Source of the DNA: Pseudomonas flavescens
Lineage (GTDB): Bacteria; Pseudomonadota; Gammaproteobacteria; Pseudomonadales; Pseudomonadaceae
DNA length: 64,000 nt
NCBI RefSeq assembly: GCF_013408425.1
Contig: NZ_JACBYV010000001.1
Span: 2,232,001-2,296,000, forward strand
Direction: 5' to 3'
Position 1 is the first letter of the stretch. Each line of letters starts with the position of its first letter. A program made the translations under genes and the position numbers. Positions 55,293-63,670 of the stretch are shown here, in pieces. Below the pieces are notes generated by a model. It ran no database searches. It was not told where the DNA came from and saw only the letters and a list, made by a program, of their open reading frames with translations.

Positions 55293-55826
55293 TCAGCGCA
55301 TGCGCGGTTGTTGACGTTCGGGCACTACGCGGCGCTCACGGCGCCGGAACGGCAGGGCCAGCAACAGCAGGATGCTTTCCACGACCCAGGCGAGGAAAAG
55401 CGCGCAGGCGATACCCCAGGCGATCGCCTCGGGCGCCAGGAGCACCTGATAGCGGTAGGCAGCGTGGGTTTCCTGCAGCAGTTGCTCGTCGGCAGCGGTT
55501 GCCAGGTGCCAGACCTGACGATACCAGGGGCCCTGCATGGCCAGCGATTCGCGCTGCAACAGTTCGGAGCGTTCGACCAGCAGGCCCACGCTGCGCGCGT
55601 CGCTCTGCATCACCGGGTCGGTACTGCCACGATAATGGCCGACCAGGCGCTGCAGGTCTCCATCGAAGAAGCGCCGGGCGGTATCGCGGAAACCGCTCAG
55701 GCTCTGTTCGGATTCCAGGCGATGGGCTTCGACGCGCTTAGCGTAATCATCGATGAAACCCGGCACCTGAACGCCAAGCAACAGGCCCAGAGCGAACAAC
55801 GCCAGACGCAGATAACTTCTTAACAT
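55293..55826 (-). CDS. DUF2937-like membrane protein
   Basis: 177 residues. A hydrophobic N-terminal helix (YLRLALFALGLLLGVQVPGFI) leads to a soluble helical region with DDYAKRVEAHRLESEQSLSGFRDTA, then a C-terminal helix (AIAWGIACALFLAWVVESILLLLALPF). The overall shape and the FIDDYAKRVEAH segment fit DUF2937 as I remember it. Function unknown. Confidence 0.7.
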   Translation of the reverse strand: MLRSYLRLALFALGLLLGVQVPGFIDDYAKRVEAHRLESEQSLSGFRDTARRFFDGDLQRLVGHYRGSTDPVMQSDARSVGLLVERSELLQRESLAMQGPWYRQVWHLATAADEQLLQETHAAYRYQVLLAPEAIAWGIACALFLAWVVESILLLLALPFRRRERRVVPERQQPRMR

Positions 55827-55860
55827 TCATCCCCCGCAGCCCCGCCACGCGGGACGCTCG

Positions 55861-56637
55861 TCAGTTGCTCAGGCCCTGGGCGATGCATTCGCCCGCGCGC
55901 CACAGGCGCCATTCGCCCGGCTGATACAGCGACCACTGCTCGTTGTCGGTCAGCGGCTCGGTGGCCAGTACCGAAACCACGTCGTTGGGCGTGGTTTCGG
56001 CATGAAAATCCACGCTCATGTCGGCATCGCGCAGGTGCGCAGGCCCGAAGGGCGCACGCCGGGTGATATGTGCCAGCTTGCTGGAGCAGAAGCTGAACAG
56101 CCAGTCACCGTCGCTGAGCAGGCAATTGAACACGCCATGCTGACGATAGGCCGCACAGGCAGCGACAAGTTCAGGCAACAGCACCTCGATGGGAACCGCT
56201 TCCGGAAACGCTGTGCGAATGCGGTTGAGCAGATCGCAGAAGGCCGATTCGCTGTCCGTATCGCCGATGGCACGATAGAAACTCAGGGCCGGGCGAAAAT
56301 CAGCCAGTTGGCCGTTATGGGCGAAGCACCAGTTGCGCCCCCACAGCTCGCGCACGAAAGGATGGGTGTTGGCCAGGCAGACACGCCCGACATTGGCCTG
56401 ACGAATATGGCCGATCACCACTTCGCTCTTGATCGGATAGCGCTGCACCAGCTGCGCCACTTCCGACTCGCTGCTCGCGCGAGGATCCTGGAACAGGCGC
56501 AGGCCCCGGCCTTCGTAGAAACCGATGCCCCAGCCATCGCGATGCGGCCCGGTACGCCCACCACGCTGCATCAGCCCGGTAAAACTGAAGACGATATCGG
56601 TCGGGACGTTGGCGCTCATGCCGAGCAGTTCACACAT
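55861..56637 (-). CDS. Class II glutamine amidotransferase, YafJ type
   Basis: 258 residues. Catalytic Cys2 right after the start Met (MCELLGMSAN). The Ntn glutaminase pocket is visible: GWGIGFYEG, IGHIRQANVG, NTHPF and WCFAHNGQL, then DTDSESAFC. YafJ-like proteins consist of the glutaminase domain alone; the acceptor is not known. Divides the two membrane protein genes. Confidence 0.9.
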   Translation of the reverse strand: MCELLGMSANVPTDIVFSFTGLMQRGGRTGPHRDGWGIGFYEGRGLRLFQDPRASSESEVAQLVQRYPIKSEVVIGHIRQANVGRVCLANTHPFVRELWGRNWCFAHNGQLADFRPALSFYRAIGDTDSESAFCDLLNRIRTAFPEAVPIEVLLPELVAACAAYRQHGVFNCLLSDGDWLFSFCSSKLAHITRRAPFGPAHLRDADMSVDFHAETTPNDVVSVLATEPLTDNEQWSLYQPGEWRLWRAGECIAQGLSN

Positions 56638-56661
56638 GATCTGGTTCTCGATTGATCCGGC

Positions 56662-57135
56662 TTACAACCGCGGCTCGACGCGAGCGCTGCGGGTACTGCG
56701 TGGCGCGGTGTACTTCGGCTCCTGCTCCTGCTGCAGACGTTCGCGCAGGGTCAGATCGCTGTCCTCGCCCTGCTCCTCTTCGCGTGCGGCCTTGCGGGCC
56801 CTGGCACTGCGCAGGAACGGCCAACGAATGGCCACGAACAGCAGATAGATGGCGAACACGATAAGCCCGTACATGGCCAGATCAGCCACGGCTCGCCAGG
56901 CATTGCTGCCGACCTTGAAGATCAGATCGAGGGCGACGATAGCCACTGCAGGCGCGAACAGTTCCTTGGCCGGATCGACGATGGTCGGGCAGAACAGCAG
57001 AATCGCCACCAGCACGCGCAGCGGTTCGCGCACGTAGCGCCACATCCAGCTGGTGATACGGAACCACACCAGCAGGCAGCCCAACGCGGCAATGGCATAA
57101 GCGCCCCAGGCGAGGAGATAGTCGTTTTCGATCAT
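56662..57135 (-). CDS. Membrane protein of unknown function
   Basis: 157 residues. About three or four hydrophobic segments: LLAWGAYAIAALGCLLVWFRI, PLRVLVAILLFCPTIV, LFAPAVAIVALDLIFKV and LAMYGLIVFAIYLLFVAI. The C-terminal 45 residues are strongly charged and Arg/Glu-rich. Similar genes beside yafJ-type amidotransferases exist in Pseudomonas, sometimes called MFS transporter without basis. I do not recognise a function. Confidence 0.8.
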   Translation of the reverse strand: MIENDYLLAWGAYAIAALGCLLVWFRITSWMWRYVREPLRVLVAILLFCPTIVDPAKELFAPAVAIVALDLIFKVGSNAWRAVADLAMYGLIVFAIYLLFVAIRWPFLRSARARKAAREEEQGEDSDLTLRERLQQEQEPKYTAPRSTRSARVEPRL

Positions 57136-57321
57136 GAGGGGGACGGTTCCCTTGCTTTACTTGGCTCGAACGGGTCAATCCGCATTTTTCGGCGGCTGCC
57201 TGGCGACAAAGGCGCTTATGATAACGGCTTTTCCCGGGTTCGGCGCCTTTAGGGTACGTCTAAAAACGTTGGTAGTTTTAAGAAGTGCCCGTTGCCATCG
57301 CCCTGCGTTCTGGAGACTCTC

Positions 57322-59361
57322 ATGACCACTGCCCCCATTGCCCGCAAGGACACTGGCACCGATCCCTATCACTGGCTCGAAGACCGCGACAGCGACGAGG
57401 TGCTGAGCCACCTGCGTGCCGAGAACGCCTACCTGGAAGACCAGTTGAGCGATCAGGCTGGATTGCGCGAACGGTTGTTCCAGGAAATAAAGGCGCGCAT
57501 CCGCGAGACCGACCTGTCATTGCCGACCCCCTGGGGTGACTACCTCTACTACCAACGCACCACTGCCGGTGACGAGTATCCCCGCCACTATCGCTGCCCT
57601 CGCCCTGCGGACGGCGGCCTGCAGCTCGACGAAAGCGCTGAGCAACTGCTTCTCGATCCCAACGAAATCGCCGCGGGCGGTTTTCTGTCCCTGGGTGCTT
57701 TCAGCATCAGCCCCGACCAGCAGCGCCTGGCCTACAGCCTGGACACCAGTGGCGACGAGATCTATCGCCTGTTCGTCAAGGAACTGGCCAGTGGCGCCAT
57801 CGATGAGCTGCCGTTCGACGACTGCGACGGCAGCATGACCTGGGCCAACGACAGCCAGACCCTGTTCTATGGCGAACTGGACGATGCCCACCGCCCCAGC
57901 ACGCTGCATCGCTATCGACTTGGTGAAACGCAGAGCGCCCAGGTGTTCCACGAGCCCGATGGCCGTTTCTTTCTCACCTGCTACCGCAGCAGCTCGGAAC
58001 GCCAGCTGGTACTGCTGCTGGGCAGCAAGACCACCAGTGAATGCTGGGTGCTGGACGCGAACACGCCGCAGCAGCCCTTCCAGTGCCTGGCGCCGCGCGA
58101 GGAAGGCCATGAGTACTACCCCGACCACGGCAAACTCGACGGCCAGTGGGCCTGGCTGATTCGCAGCAACCAGACTGGCATCAATTTCGCGCTGTACAGT
58201 GCCACGCCTGAACGACCGACCCGCGAACACTGGCAGGAGCTGGTGGCGCATAACGAACAGGTGATGCTCGAAGGCGTCAGCCTGGCCGAGTCGGCGCTGG
58301 TGCTCAGCCTGCGCGAAGGCGGCCTGCCGATCATCGACGTACGCCCGCAAGGGCTGGCCGGTTATCGGGTCAGCCTGCCCGATGCCGCCTACAGCCTGTA
58401 CGTGCAGGACAGCCTGGAGTTCGCCAGCCCGGTGATCCGCCTGCGTTACGAGGCACTCAATCGTCCCGCGCAGATTCGCCAGTTGAACCTGGCCGATGGC
58501 ACCCAGCAGATTCTCAAGGAAACCCCGGTACTCGGCGAGTTCGATGCCGATGCCTATCTCAGCCAGCGGCTGTGGGCGACCGCGGAAGATGGCACCCGGG
58601 TACCGATCAGCCTGGTCGCCCGCCGCGATGCCCTGGGCCAGGCCGCTCCGCTCTATCTGTACGGTTACGGTGCCTATGGCGAAAGCCTCGATCCCTGGTT
58701 CTCCCACGCACGCCTGAGCCTGCTCGATCGCGGCGTGGTGTTCGCCATCGCCCACGTTCGCGGCGGCGGTGAACTGGGCGAAGCCTGGTACCGGGCCGGC
58801 AAGCTGGAACACAAACAGAACAGTTTCGGCGACTTCATCGCCTGTGCCGAGCACCTGATCGCCCAAGGGTTCACCAGCCCGTCGCGGCTGGCCATCAGCG
58901 GCGGCAGCGCAGGCGGCCTGCTGATCGGCGCAACGCTCAACCAGCGGCCGGAGCTGTTCGCAGCGGCTATCGCCGAAGTGCCCTTCGTCGATGTGCTCAA
59001 CACCATGCTCAACCCGGAGCTGCCACTGACCGTCACCGAATACGATGAGTGGGGCGACCCCAACCAGCCAGAGGTGCACGAGCGCATCAAGGCTTACGCA
59101 CCCTACGAGAACGTGCAGGCGCAGCGATATCCAGCGGTTCTCGCGGTGGCGGGCTACAACGATAGCCGCGTGCAGTATTGGGAGGCGGCCAAGTGGGTGG
59201 CGCGCCTGCGCGAACTGAAGACGGATGACAACCTGCTACTGCTGAAAACCGACCTCGAAGCCGGCCATGGCGGCATGAGTGGCCGCTATCAGGCGCTGCG
59301 GGACGTCGCGCTGGAATATGCCTTCCTCTTCAAGGTACTCGGCCTGCGTTCCGAGGCCTGA
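57322..59361 (+). CDS. ptrB: S9A family peptidase, oligopeptidase B type
   Basis: 679 residues from the ATG at 57322 with TGGAG upstream. N-terminal seven-bladed propeller (start DPYHWLEDRDSDEVLSHL, then GAFSISPDQQRLAYSLD). The C-terminal hydrolase domain has the triad Ser529 (SGGSAGGLL), Asp614 (GYNDSRV) and His649 (AGHGG). Cleaves short peptides after basic residues. No signal peptide, hence cytoplasmic. Confidence 0.92.
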   Translation: MTTAPIARKDTGTDPYHWLEDRDSDEVLSHLRAENAYLEDQLSDQAGLRERLFQEIKARIRETDLSLPTPWGDYLYYQRTTAGDEYPRHYRCPRPADGGLQLDESAEQLLLDPNEIAAGGFLSLGAFSISPDQQRLAYSLDTSGDEIYRLFVKELASGAIDELPFDDCDGSMTWANDSQTLFYGELDDAHRPSTLHRYRLGETQSAQVFHEPDGRFFLTCYRSSSERQLVLLLGSKTTSECWVLDANTPQQPFQCLAPREEGHEYYPDHGKLDGQWAWLIRSNQTGINFALYSATPERPTREHWQELVAHNEQVMLEGVSLAESALVLSLREGGLPIIDVRPQGLAGYRVSLPDAAYSLYVQDSLEFASPVIRLRYEALNRPAQIRQLNLADGTQQILKETPVLGEFDADAYLSQRLWATAEDGTRVPISLVARRDALGQAAPLYLYGYGAYGESLDPWFSHARLSLLDRGVVFAIAHVRGGGELGEAWYRAGKLEHKQNSFGDFIACAEHLIAQGFTSPSRLAISGGSAGGLLIGATLNQRPELFAAAIAEVPFVDVLNTMLNPELPLTVTEYDEWGDPNQPEVHERIKAYAPYENVQAQRYPAVLAVAGYNDSRVQYWEAAKWVARLRELKTDDNLLLLKTDLEAGHGGMSGRYQALRDVALEYAFLFKVLGLRSEA

Positions 59362-59402
59362 TACCTGGCTGGCTGACGTGGCCGGCAGCCAGCGCTGAGC
59401 AC

Positions 59403-59654
59403 TCAGTGTTTCTTGTGCTGGTCTTGCTGCTCGTGCTGACGCTCCGCAGCGTCGTCGGCTGCCTCGGTCGACTCGTCGTTGTCACGGCCATCGCGGATCA
59501 CGGGTGGAGTGTCGGGATCGACGGCCGATGGATCGGGCACGTCGGGGCTCTGCACGGTACCCGCGGGCTGGGCGGCAGAAGGCTGTTCCTGCTGGGCATG
59601 AGCGATGCCGGCGAATGACAGCAGACTGATCAGCATCACGATGGACTTGCGCAT
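59403..59654 (-). CDS. Small secreted acidic protein, unknown
   Basis: 83 residues. Signal peptide MRKSIVMLISLLSFAGIAHA, cleaved before QQEQ. The mature 63 residues are low in complexity, acidic and Pro/Asp/Glu/Gln-rich, ending in DDAAERQHEQQDQHKKH, a His-containing tail. No fold is evident. The His/Asp content could bind metal, but that is speculation. Confidence 0.7.
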   Translation of the reverse strand: MRKSIVMLISLLSFAGIAHAQQEQPSAAQPAGTVQSPDVPDPSAVDPDTPPVIRDGRDNDESTEAADDAAERQHEQQDQHKKH

Positions 59655-59782
59655 GTTGGGTACTCCAATGTTCGATGGGACGAACTGCCTTGGGCTGGCG
59701 AGATGCCGGAAAGTGCAAACAGATTCCTCTCGGCAGTCACTGATGCTGCCCTATACTGAGCGCTACCCACCAAGGAGCGAAC

Positions 59783-60151
59783 ATGAGCAGCCCGTCCACG
59801 CCTACGTCCAAACTCGACCGCATCCTCGCCGATGCCCAGCGCAGCCGTGAAGAAGGCTATCGGGACAAGGCCCTGCGCATGTACCCGCACGTCTGCGGCC
59901 GTTGCGCCCGCGAGTTCTCAGGCAAGCGCCTCAGTGAACTGACCGTTCACCACCGTGACCACAATCACGACAACAACCCCCAGGACGGCTCCAACTGGGA
60001 GCTGCTGTGCCTGTTCTGCCACGACAATGAACACTCCCGGTACACCGACCAGCAGTATTTCAGCGAAGGTTCCACTGCCAGCCAGAGCGGGCCGAAAACC
60101 ACCCACAAGGCGTTTGCCAATCTGGCCGATCTGCTGCAGAAAAAGTCCTAG
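59783..60151 (+). CDS. yajD: YajD-type HNH nuclease
   Basis: 122 residues; AAGGAG precedes the ATG. HNH fold with two CxxC: CGRC early, then LTVHHRDHNHDNNPQDGSNWELLC (in two adjacent blocks), and CLFCHDNEHSR. E. coli YajD has this size and layout. The last base pairs of the stop codon TAG (60149-60151) belong to the CTAG target of a MITE-like element, so the element may have replaced the natural 3' end. Confidence 0.88.
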   Translation: MSSPSTPTSKLDRILADAQRSREEGYRDKALRMYPHVCGRCAREFSGKRLSELTVHHRDHNHDNNPQDGSNWELLCLFCHDNEHSRYTDQQYFSEGSTASQSGPKTTHKAFANLADLLQKKS

Positions 60152-60445
60152 GGTCTGTTGACGTTTCACGCACGGCCGCGCCGGAGCCCGTTTTTGCGCG
60201 AGGCAAGGCACGAGATGCGAAGTTTGGTGGGCCAAATGAGACATCGAGTAACGCCGTATCGCGCAAAAACGGGCCCGGCCCTGCGGGTTGCGCGAGAAAT
60301 CTCGCCATGCGTTGTTGGAGGACTTGGCAAGGGAAAACGCGGACGGCTAGTCCATTCCCTGCGTCCTCCGCTAGCGGATCGCCGCCCGGCCTGGCGAGAT
60401 TTCTCGCGGCAACGCGGCTCGCGTTGAAACGTCAACAGACCCTAG
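60148..60445. mobile_element. 298-bp MITE-like element with inner hairpins
   Basis: The left end CTAGGGTCTGTTGACGTTTC and the right end are inverted repeats, identical over 21 bases. Both ends begin and finish in CTAG, a possible target duplication. Inside are further inverted arms: CCCGTTTTTGCGCGA/TCGCGCAAAAACGGG, GGAGGAC/GTCCTCC, and GCGAGAAATCTCGC with GGCGAGATTTCTCGC. There is no transposase gene, so movement would need one in trans. Confidence 0.75.
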
Positions 60446-60493
60446 TCGCCAAACAGGCCGTATAATGCCGCTCCTTTTGCGCGAGGCCTGTCC

Positions 60494-60961
60494 GTGGGCA
60501 ACAAACGATACAGCTGCATCGGTCTCTACAACCCCAAGTCACCGGAGAACGTCGGCGCCGTGATGCGTGCCGCCGGCTGCTATGGCGTGACCTCGGTGTT
60601 CTACACCGGCAAGCGCTACGAGCGCGCCCGGGACTTCGTCACCGATACCAAGCGGGTGCACCTGGACATTCCCCTGATCGGCATCGATGACCTGCAGAAA
60701 GTCATTCCCCTGGGGTGCACCCCGGTAGCCGTGGAACTGGTGGACGGTGCCCGGCCATTGCCGAGCTACACCCACCCGGATCGCGCCTTTTATATCTTCG
60801 GCCCGGAAGACGGCTCGCTGGACCAGGAAGTACGCGACTGGTGCGAAGAGGTGGTCTACATCCCCACGCAGGGCTGCATGAACCTCGCGGCGACGGTCAA
60901 CGTGGTGCTCTATGACCGCCTGGCCAAAGGCAACAACACCAGAACCGGCGCCAAGTACTGA
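60494..60961 (+). CDS. TrmH-family (SPOUT) RNA methyltransferase
   Basis: 155 residues starting at GTG. SPOUT fold motifs: NPKSPENVGAVMRAAGCYG (motif 1), YIFGPEDGSLDQEV (motif 2) and YIPTQGCMNLAATVNVVLYD (motif 3, knot). Short form without extra RNA-binding domain, as in TrmL (2'-O-methylation of tRNA position 34). The exact site cannot be read from sequence. The MITE-like element ends 49 bases upstream. Confidence 0.88.
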   Translation: MGNKRYSCIGLYNPKSPENVGAVMRAAGCYGVTSVFYTGKRYERARDFVTDTKRVHLDIPLIGIDDLQKVIPLGCTPVAVELVDGARPLPSYTHPDRAFYIFGPEDGSLDQEVRDWCEEVVYIPTQGCMNLAATVNVVLYDRLAKGNNTRTGAKY

Positions 60962-60980
60962 GCCAGATTGCAGACAAGAT

Positions 60981-61004
60981 AAAGCCCGGAGCGAGCCGGG
61001 CTTT
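60981..61004. terminator. Hairpin between convergent genes
   Basis: AAAGCCCGG and CCGGGCTTT pair perfectly around AGCGAG. Both arms end in A/T triplets, so it can act on both strands, serving the methyltransferase (+) and the repeat protein (-). Confidence 0.82.
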
Positions 61005-61021
61005 GTGTTGACGCTGACTGA

Positions 61022-61558
61022 TCAGGAAGGTTGGACCTTGCCACCCGTACGGCTATAGCCATCTTCGGCAACCAGCTTGCCATCGATATGCTCGAAAGCC
61101 TGGGCAGCTTTGCCACCGGTACGCTCGTAACCATCTTCAGCGACCAATTTACCGCCTACACGCTCGAAACCGCTCTCGGCTATCTTGCCGCCAGTGCGCT
61201 CGTAGCCATCTTCAGCGACCAGCTTGCCGCCGACACGCTCGAAACCGCTCTCGGCGATCTTGCCGCCAGTGCGCTCGTAGCCATCTTCAGCGACCAGCTT
61301 GCCGCCGACGCGTTCGAAACCGCTCTCGGCGATCTTGCCGCCAGTGCGCTCGTAGCCATCTTCAGCGACCAGCTTGCCGCCGACACGTTCGAAGCCGCTC
61401 TCGGCGAACTTGCCACCGGTACGCTTGTAACCATCCTCTGCGACTTTCTGCGCACCAACGGAGTGCGAAGTAGTGGCCTCGACAGGTGCTTGCGGCAGTG
61501 CAAAAGCGGCGCTGGCGAGGGTGGCGATGAACAGGCTGGCAATGAATTCGGTTTTCAT
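61022..61558 (-). CDS. Secreted AEDGY/AESGF repeat protein
   Basis: 178 residues. Signal peptide MKTEFIASLFIATLASAAFA. The mature part is a 25-residue tandem repeat made of two half-units, VAEDGYERTGGK and IAESGFERVGGKL. The first half occurs six times, the second four times in good form plus one degenerate (AAQAFEHIDGKL). The half-units are clearly related, so an older 12-residue unit was doubled. DNA units of 75 bases are almost identical, meaning recent expansion. Related short Pseudomonas proteins are annotated as phage infection protein, a label I cannot support. Function unknown. Confidence 0.85.
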   Translation of the reverse strand: MKTEFIASLFIATLASAAFALPQAPVEATTSHSVGAQKVAEDGYKRTGGKFAESGFERVGGKLVAEDGYERTGGKIAESGFERVGGKLVAEDGYERTGGKIAESGFERVGGKLVAEDGYERTGGKIAESGFERVGGKLVAEDGYERTGGKAAQAFEHIDGKLVAEDGYSRTGGKVQPS

Positions 61559-61700
61559 GTTGAGCTCCTTGGGAGGAAGTAAGTGGGTATGGAGCTCATG
61601 TTACTCAAGAAAATTTGATCAAAAACTCGATCCTGGGAATAGTAAAGATCGACTTCATTGATAGCTTGCTGAACACCAGCAATGGCGGGGGCTGGATGCG

Positions 61701-61738
61701 AAAACGCCCAACCCGGTGCCTGCACCGGATTGGGCGTT
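61701..61738 (-). terminator. Intrinsic terminator after HEXXH protein
   Basis: AACGCCCAACCCGGTGC pairs with GCACCGGATTGGGCGTT (one G-T pair) around CT. On the minus strand the stem ends in GTTTTC. It follows the 61784 stop codon by 46 bases. Confidence 0.85.
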
Positions 61739-61783
61739 GCTGACTCGAAAGAGGGCTCTCGAGGGTGATGTCGCTCCAAACGA

Positions 61784-63010
61784 TCAGCGTAGCAATCGGG
61801 TGTCCAGCACCTTGGAGCTGCGACCCATGACGTTCTCGGTGATCTCGATGAAATCCTTGGTGCTGGCCTTTTCAAGGCGCATCAGGCCGCGAGCCACGTC
61901 GTCCAGCGAGCGCTGCTGGCCATCCTTGGTGGCCTGGCGAATTTCCCGGTCGAGCTCCTGCAGGAGCAGCACCGCACGGGCGGTGATCGGCCCGGTGGAG
62001 TTCTCGGTGCGCAGGGACTTGACCGGCTTGCTCCACTTGATCAGGTGCTCGCGCACCTTCTGGTAGCGATCCTCACTGAGCCCACCGGCCCGACGCATCA
62101 CTTCGATGGCGTAGTACTCGGCCAGGCCCTCGCTGATCCAGTCGCTCTTGTCGGTATCACTGATGCGGCTGAACACGTGTACCAGTTCGTGCACCAGCGA
62201 GCTGGTGCCGTTCTCGCTGACCAGCGGACGGTCGGCGTGCATGAAATAGGAGTTGGGGGCCGACAGACCGCCACGCCACATCGGGTCACCGGCGCCGACC
62301 ACCAGCAGCTTGCCCGGGTCACGCGGGAACACCGCCTGCATCTCGGGCCATACGAAGGTCAGCAGGGTCAGAACATCCATGCGCCGCATGCCCTCACCCA
62401 CCGGCGCAGCGACGGTTACCTGGGTTTCACCGAGCTTGGCGCGACGCGTGCCGACCTTGCCAGCGACGATCCAGCCAGTGGGGCGATCGAACTTGCGCTG
62501 CGGGTTGTCGATGCGGAACTTGTTCTTGCCCACGCGCGGCCAGCCGGTCTCGACGCTACGCCAGCCTTTGGGCAGGTCGAACTCCAGGCGCGCCACCAGA
62601 TCCGTGCCGTCGACCTGATTGAGTACCGCACTGGGGATCAGATCGTCACCGCGCAGCAGAGCCCAGTCCTCGGTCATCCGCGCGTCGAAACGACCTTCGC
62701 CACGAGGGTGGCTGATACGCACCTTGTAAGTCAGGCTGGCCTTGCCCTTGGCAGGCACCCACAGGCCGCGCTGCTCGCCCTCCTGCTTCCACTCGCCGTC
62801 AGCCTTGAAGTCGCTGTAATAGCCATCGTCGCCCAGGTTGAAGTTGAGGCTGCGCACGCGCTCGCCCTTCTCCAGGCTAATGCTGACTTCAGCCTGATCG
62901 CTTTCCGGAAGGAATTTCACCTTGTAGTCCAGATCGACCTTTTCGGCTGCCCACAGGGGTGTGCCGGTACTCAACAGAACAGCGGACAGCAGCAGGCAGC
63001 GAATCGACAT
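61784..63010 (-). CDS. Secreted HEXXH metallopeptidase-like protein
   Basis: 408 residues with a signal peptide (MSIRCLLLSAVLLSTGTPLWA). N-terminal beta domain (25-200). Zinc site HELVH (274-278) with Glu294 in WISEGLAEYYA as third ligand; this is the gluzincin pattern of M1/M61 peptidases, though the gap between His278 and Glu294 is 15 residues rather than the common 18. The C-terminus is helical. The resemblance to M61 glycyl aminopeptidases is in motif order only. A single gene with its own terminator. Confidence 0.8.
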   Translation of the reverse strand: MSIRCLLLSAVLLSTGTPLWAAEKVDLDYKVKFLPESDQAEVSISLEKGERVRSLNFNLGDDGYYSDFKADGEWKQEGEQRGLWVPAKGKASLTYKVRISHPRGEGRFDARMTEDWALLRGDDLIPSAVLNQVDGTDLVARLEFDLPKGWRSVETGWPRVGKNKFRIDNPQRKFDRPTGWIVAGKVGTRRAKLGETQVTVAAPVGEGMRRMDVLTLLTFVWPEMQAVFPRDPGKLLVVGAGDPMWRGGLSAPNSYFMHADRPLVSENGTSSLVHELVHVFSRISDTDKSDWISEGLAEYYAIEVMRRAGGLSEDRYQKVREHLIKWSKPVKSLRTENSTGPITARAVLLLQELDREIRQATKDGQQRSLDDVARGLMRLEKASTKDFIEITENVMGRSSKVLDTRLLR

Positions 63011-63135
63011 ACAGGCAACTCCAGAACAGACGAATCGGAACGTTCCATGGGATCAGAGCACACTAGAGGCAGGGTGCAACAGGGCTATGAGACACCGGCC
63101 CGCTTAAGCGAGCCTTAACGGCACATCACAGACCC

Positions 63136-63585
63136 TCAGCCAGCGCGAAAGATCAGGTGTTCTTCCCAGTCATCTTCGGCCACGCTGTTTTCACTGAGCA
63201 TGCGCCCTGCCTGGGAGATCCTCTCACGGTGCACCGCATCCGGGTCACCGCACACCAGATGATGCCAGAGCGGCAGATCCTTGCCCTCGCTGACCAGTCG
63301 ATAACCACAGGTGGGCGGCAGCCACTGGAACTGATCCGCCTGGGCTGGGGTGAGCTGAATGCAGTCCGGCACGAAGGTCTTGCGGTTCGGGTAATCGCTG
63401 CAGCGGCAGGTATCCAGGTCGAGCAGCTTGCAGGCGATACGCGTGTAATAGACGGCTCCGTCATCCTCGTCTTCGAGCTTCTGCAGGCAGCATAGGCCAC
63501 AACCATCGCACAGCGACTCCCACTCCCGGGTGTCGAGTTGCTCGAGGGTCTTGTGTTTCCAGAACGGAGAGACGGGCGCGGCCAT
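63136..63585 (-). CDS. YcgN-type cysteine-cluster protein
   Basis: 149 residues from the ATG at 63585. Cysteine motif of the UPF0153/YkgJ kind: LCDGCGLCC, then [11 protein letters not shown] and PDCIQL, with a later PTCGYRL and [26 protein letters not shown] is a typical N-terminus of E. coli YcgN. Possibly metal- or Fe-S-binding, function unknown. Confidence 0.9.
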   Translation of the reverse strand: MAAPVSPFWKHKTLEQLDTREWESLCDGCGLCCLQKLEDEDDGAVYYTRIACKLLDLDTCRCSDYPNRKTFVPDCIQLTPAQADQFQWLPPTCGYRLVSEGKDLPLWHHLVCGDPDAVHRERISQAGRMLSENSVAEDDWEEHLIFRAG

Positions 63586-63670
63586 GATCAGCAACTGGAG
63601 GTAACGGGCGAAAAGGCCGGCAGTCTAGGTCTGCCGACCGCACAGTACAAGCTGCACGCGGCAGCGTGGC

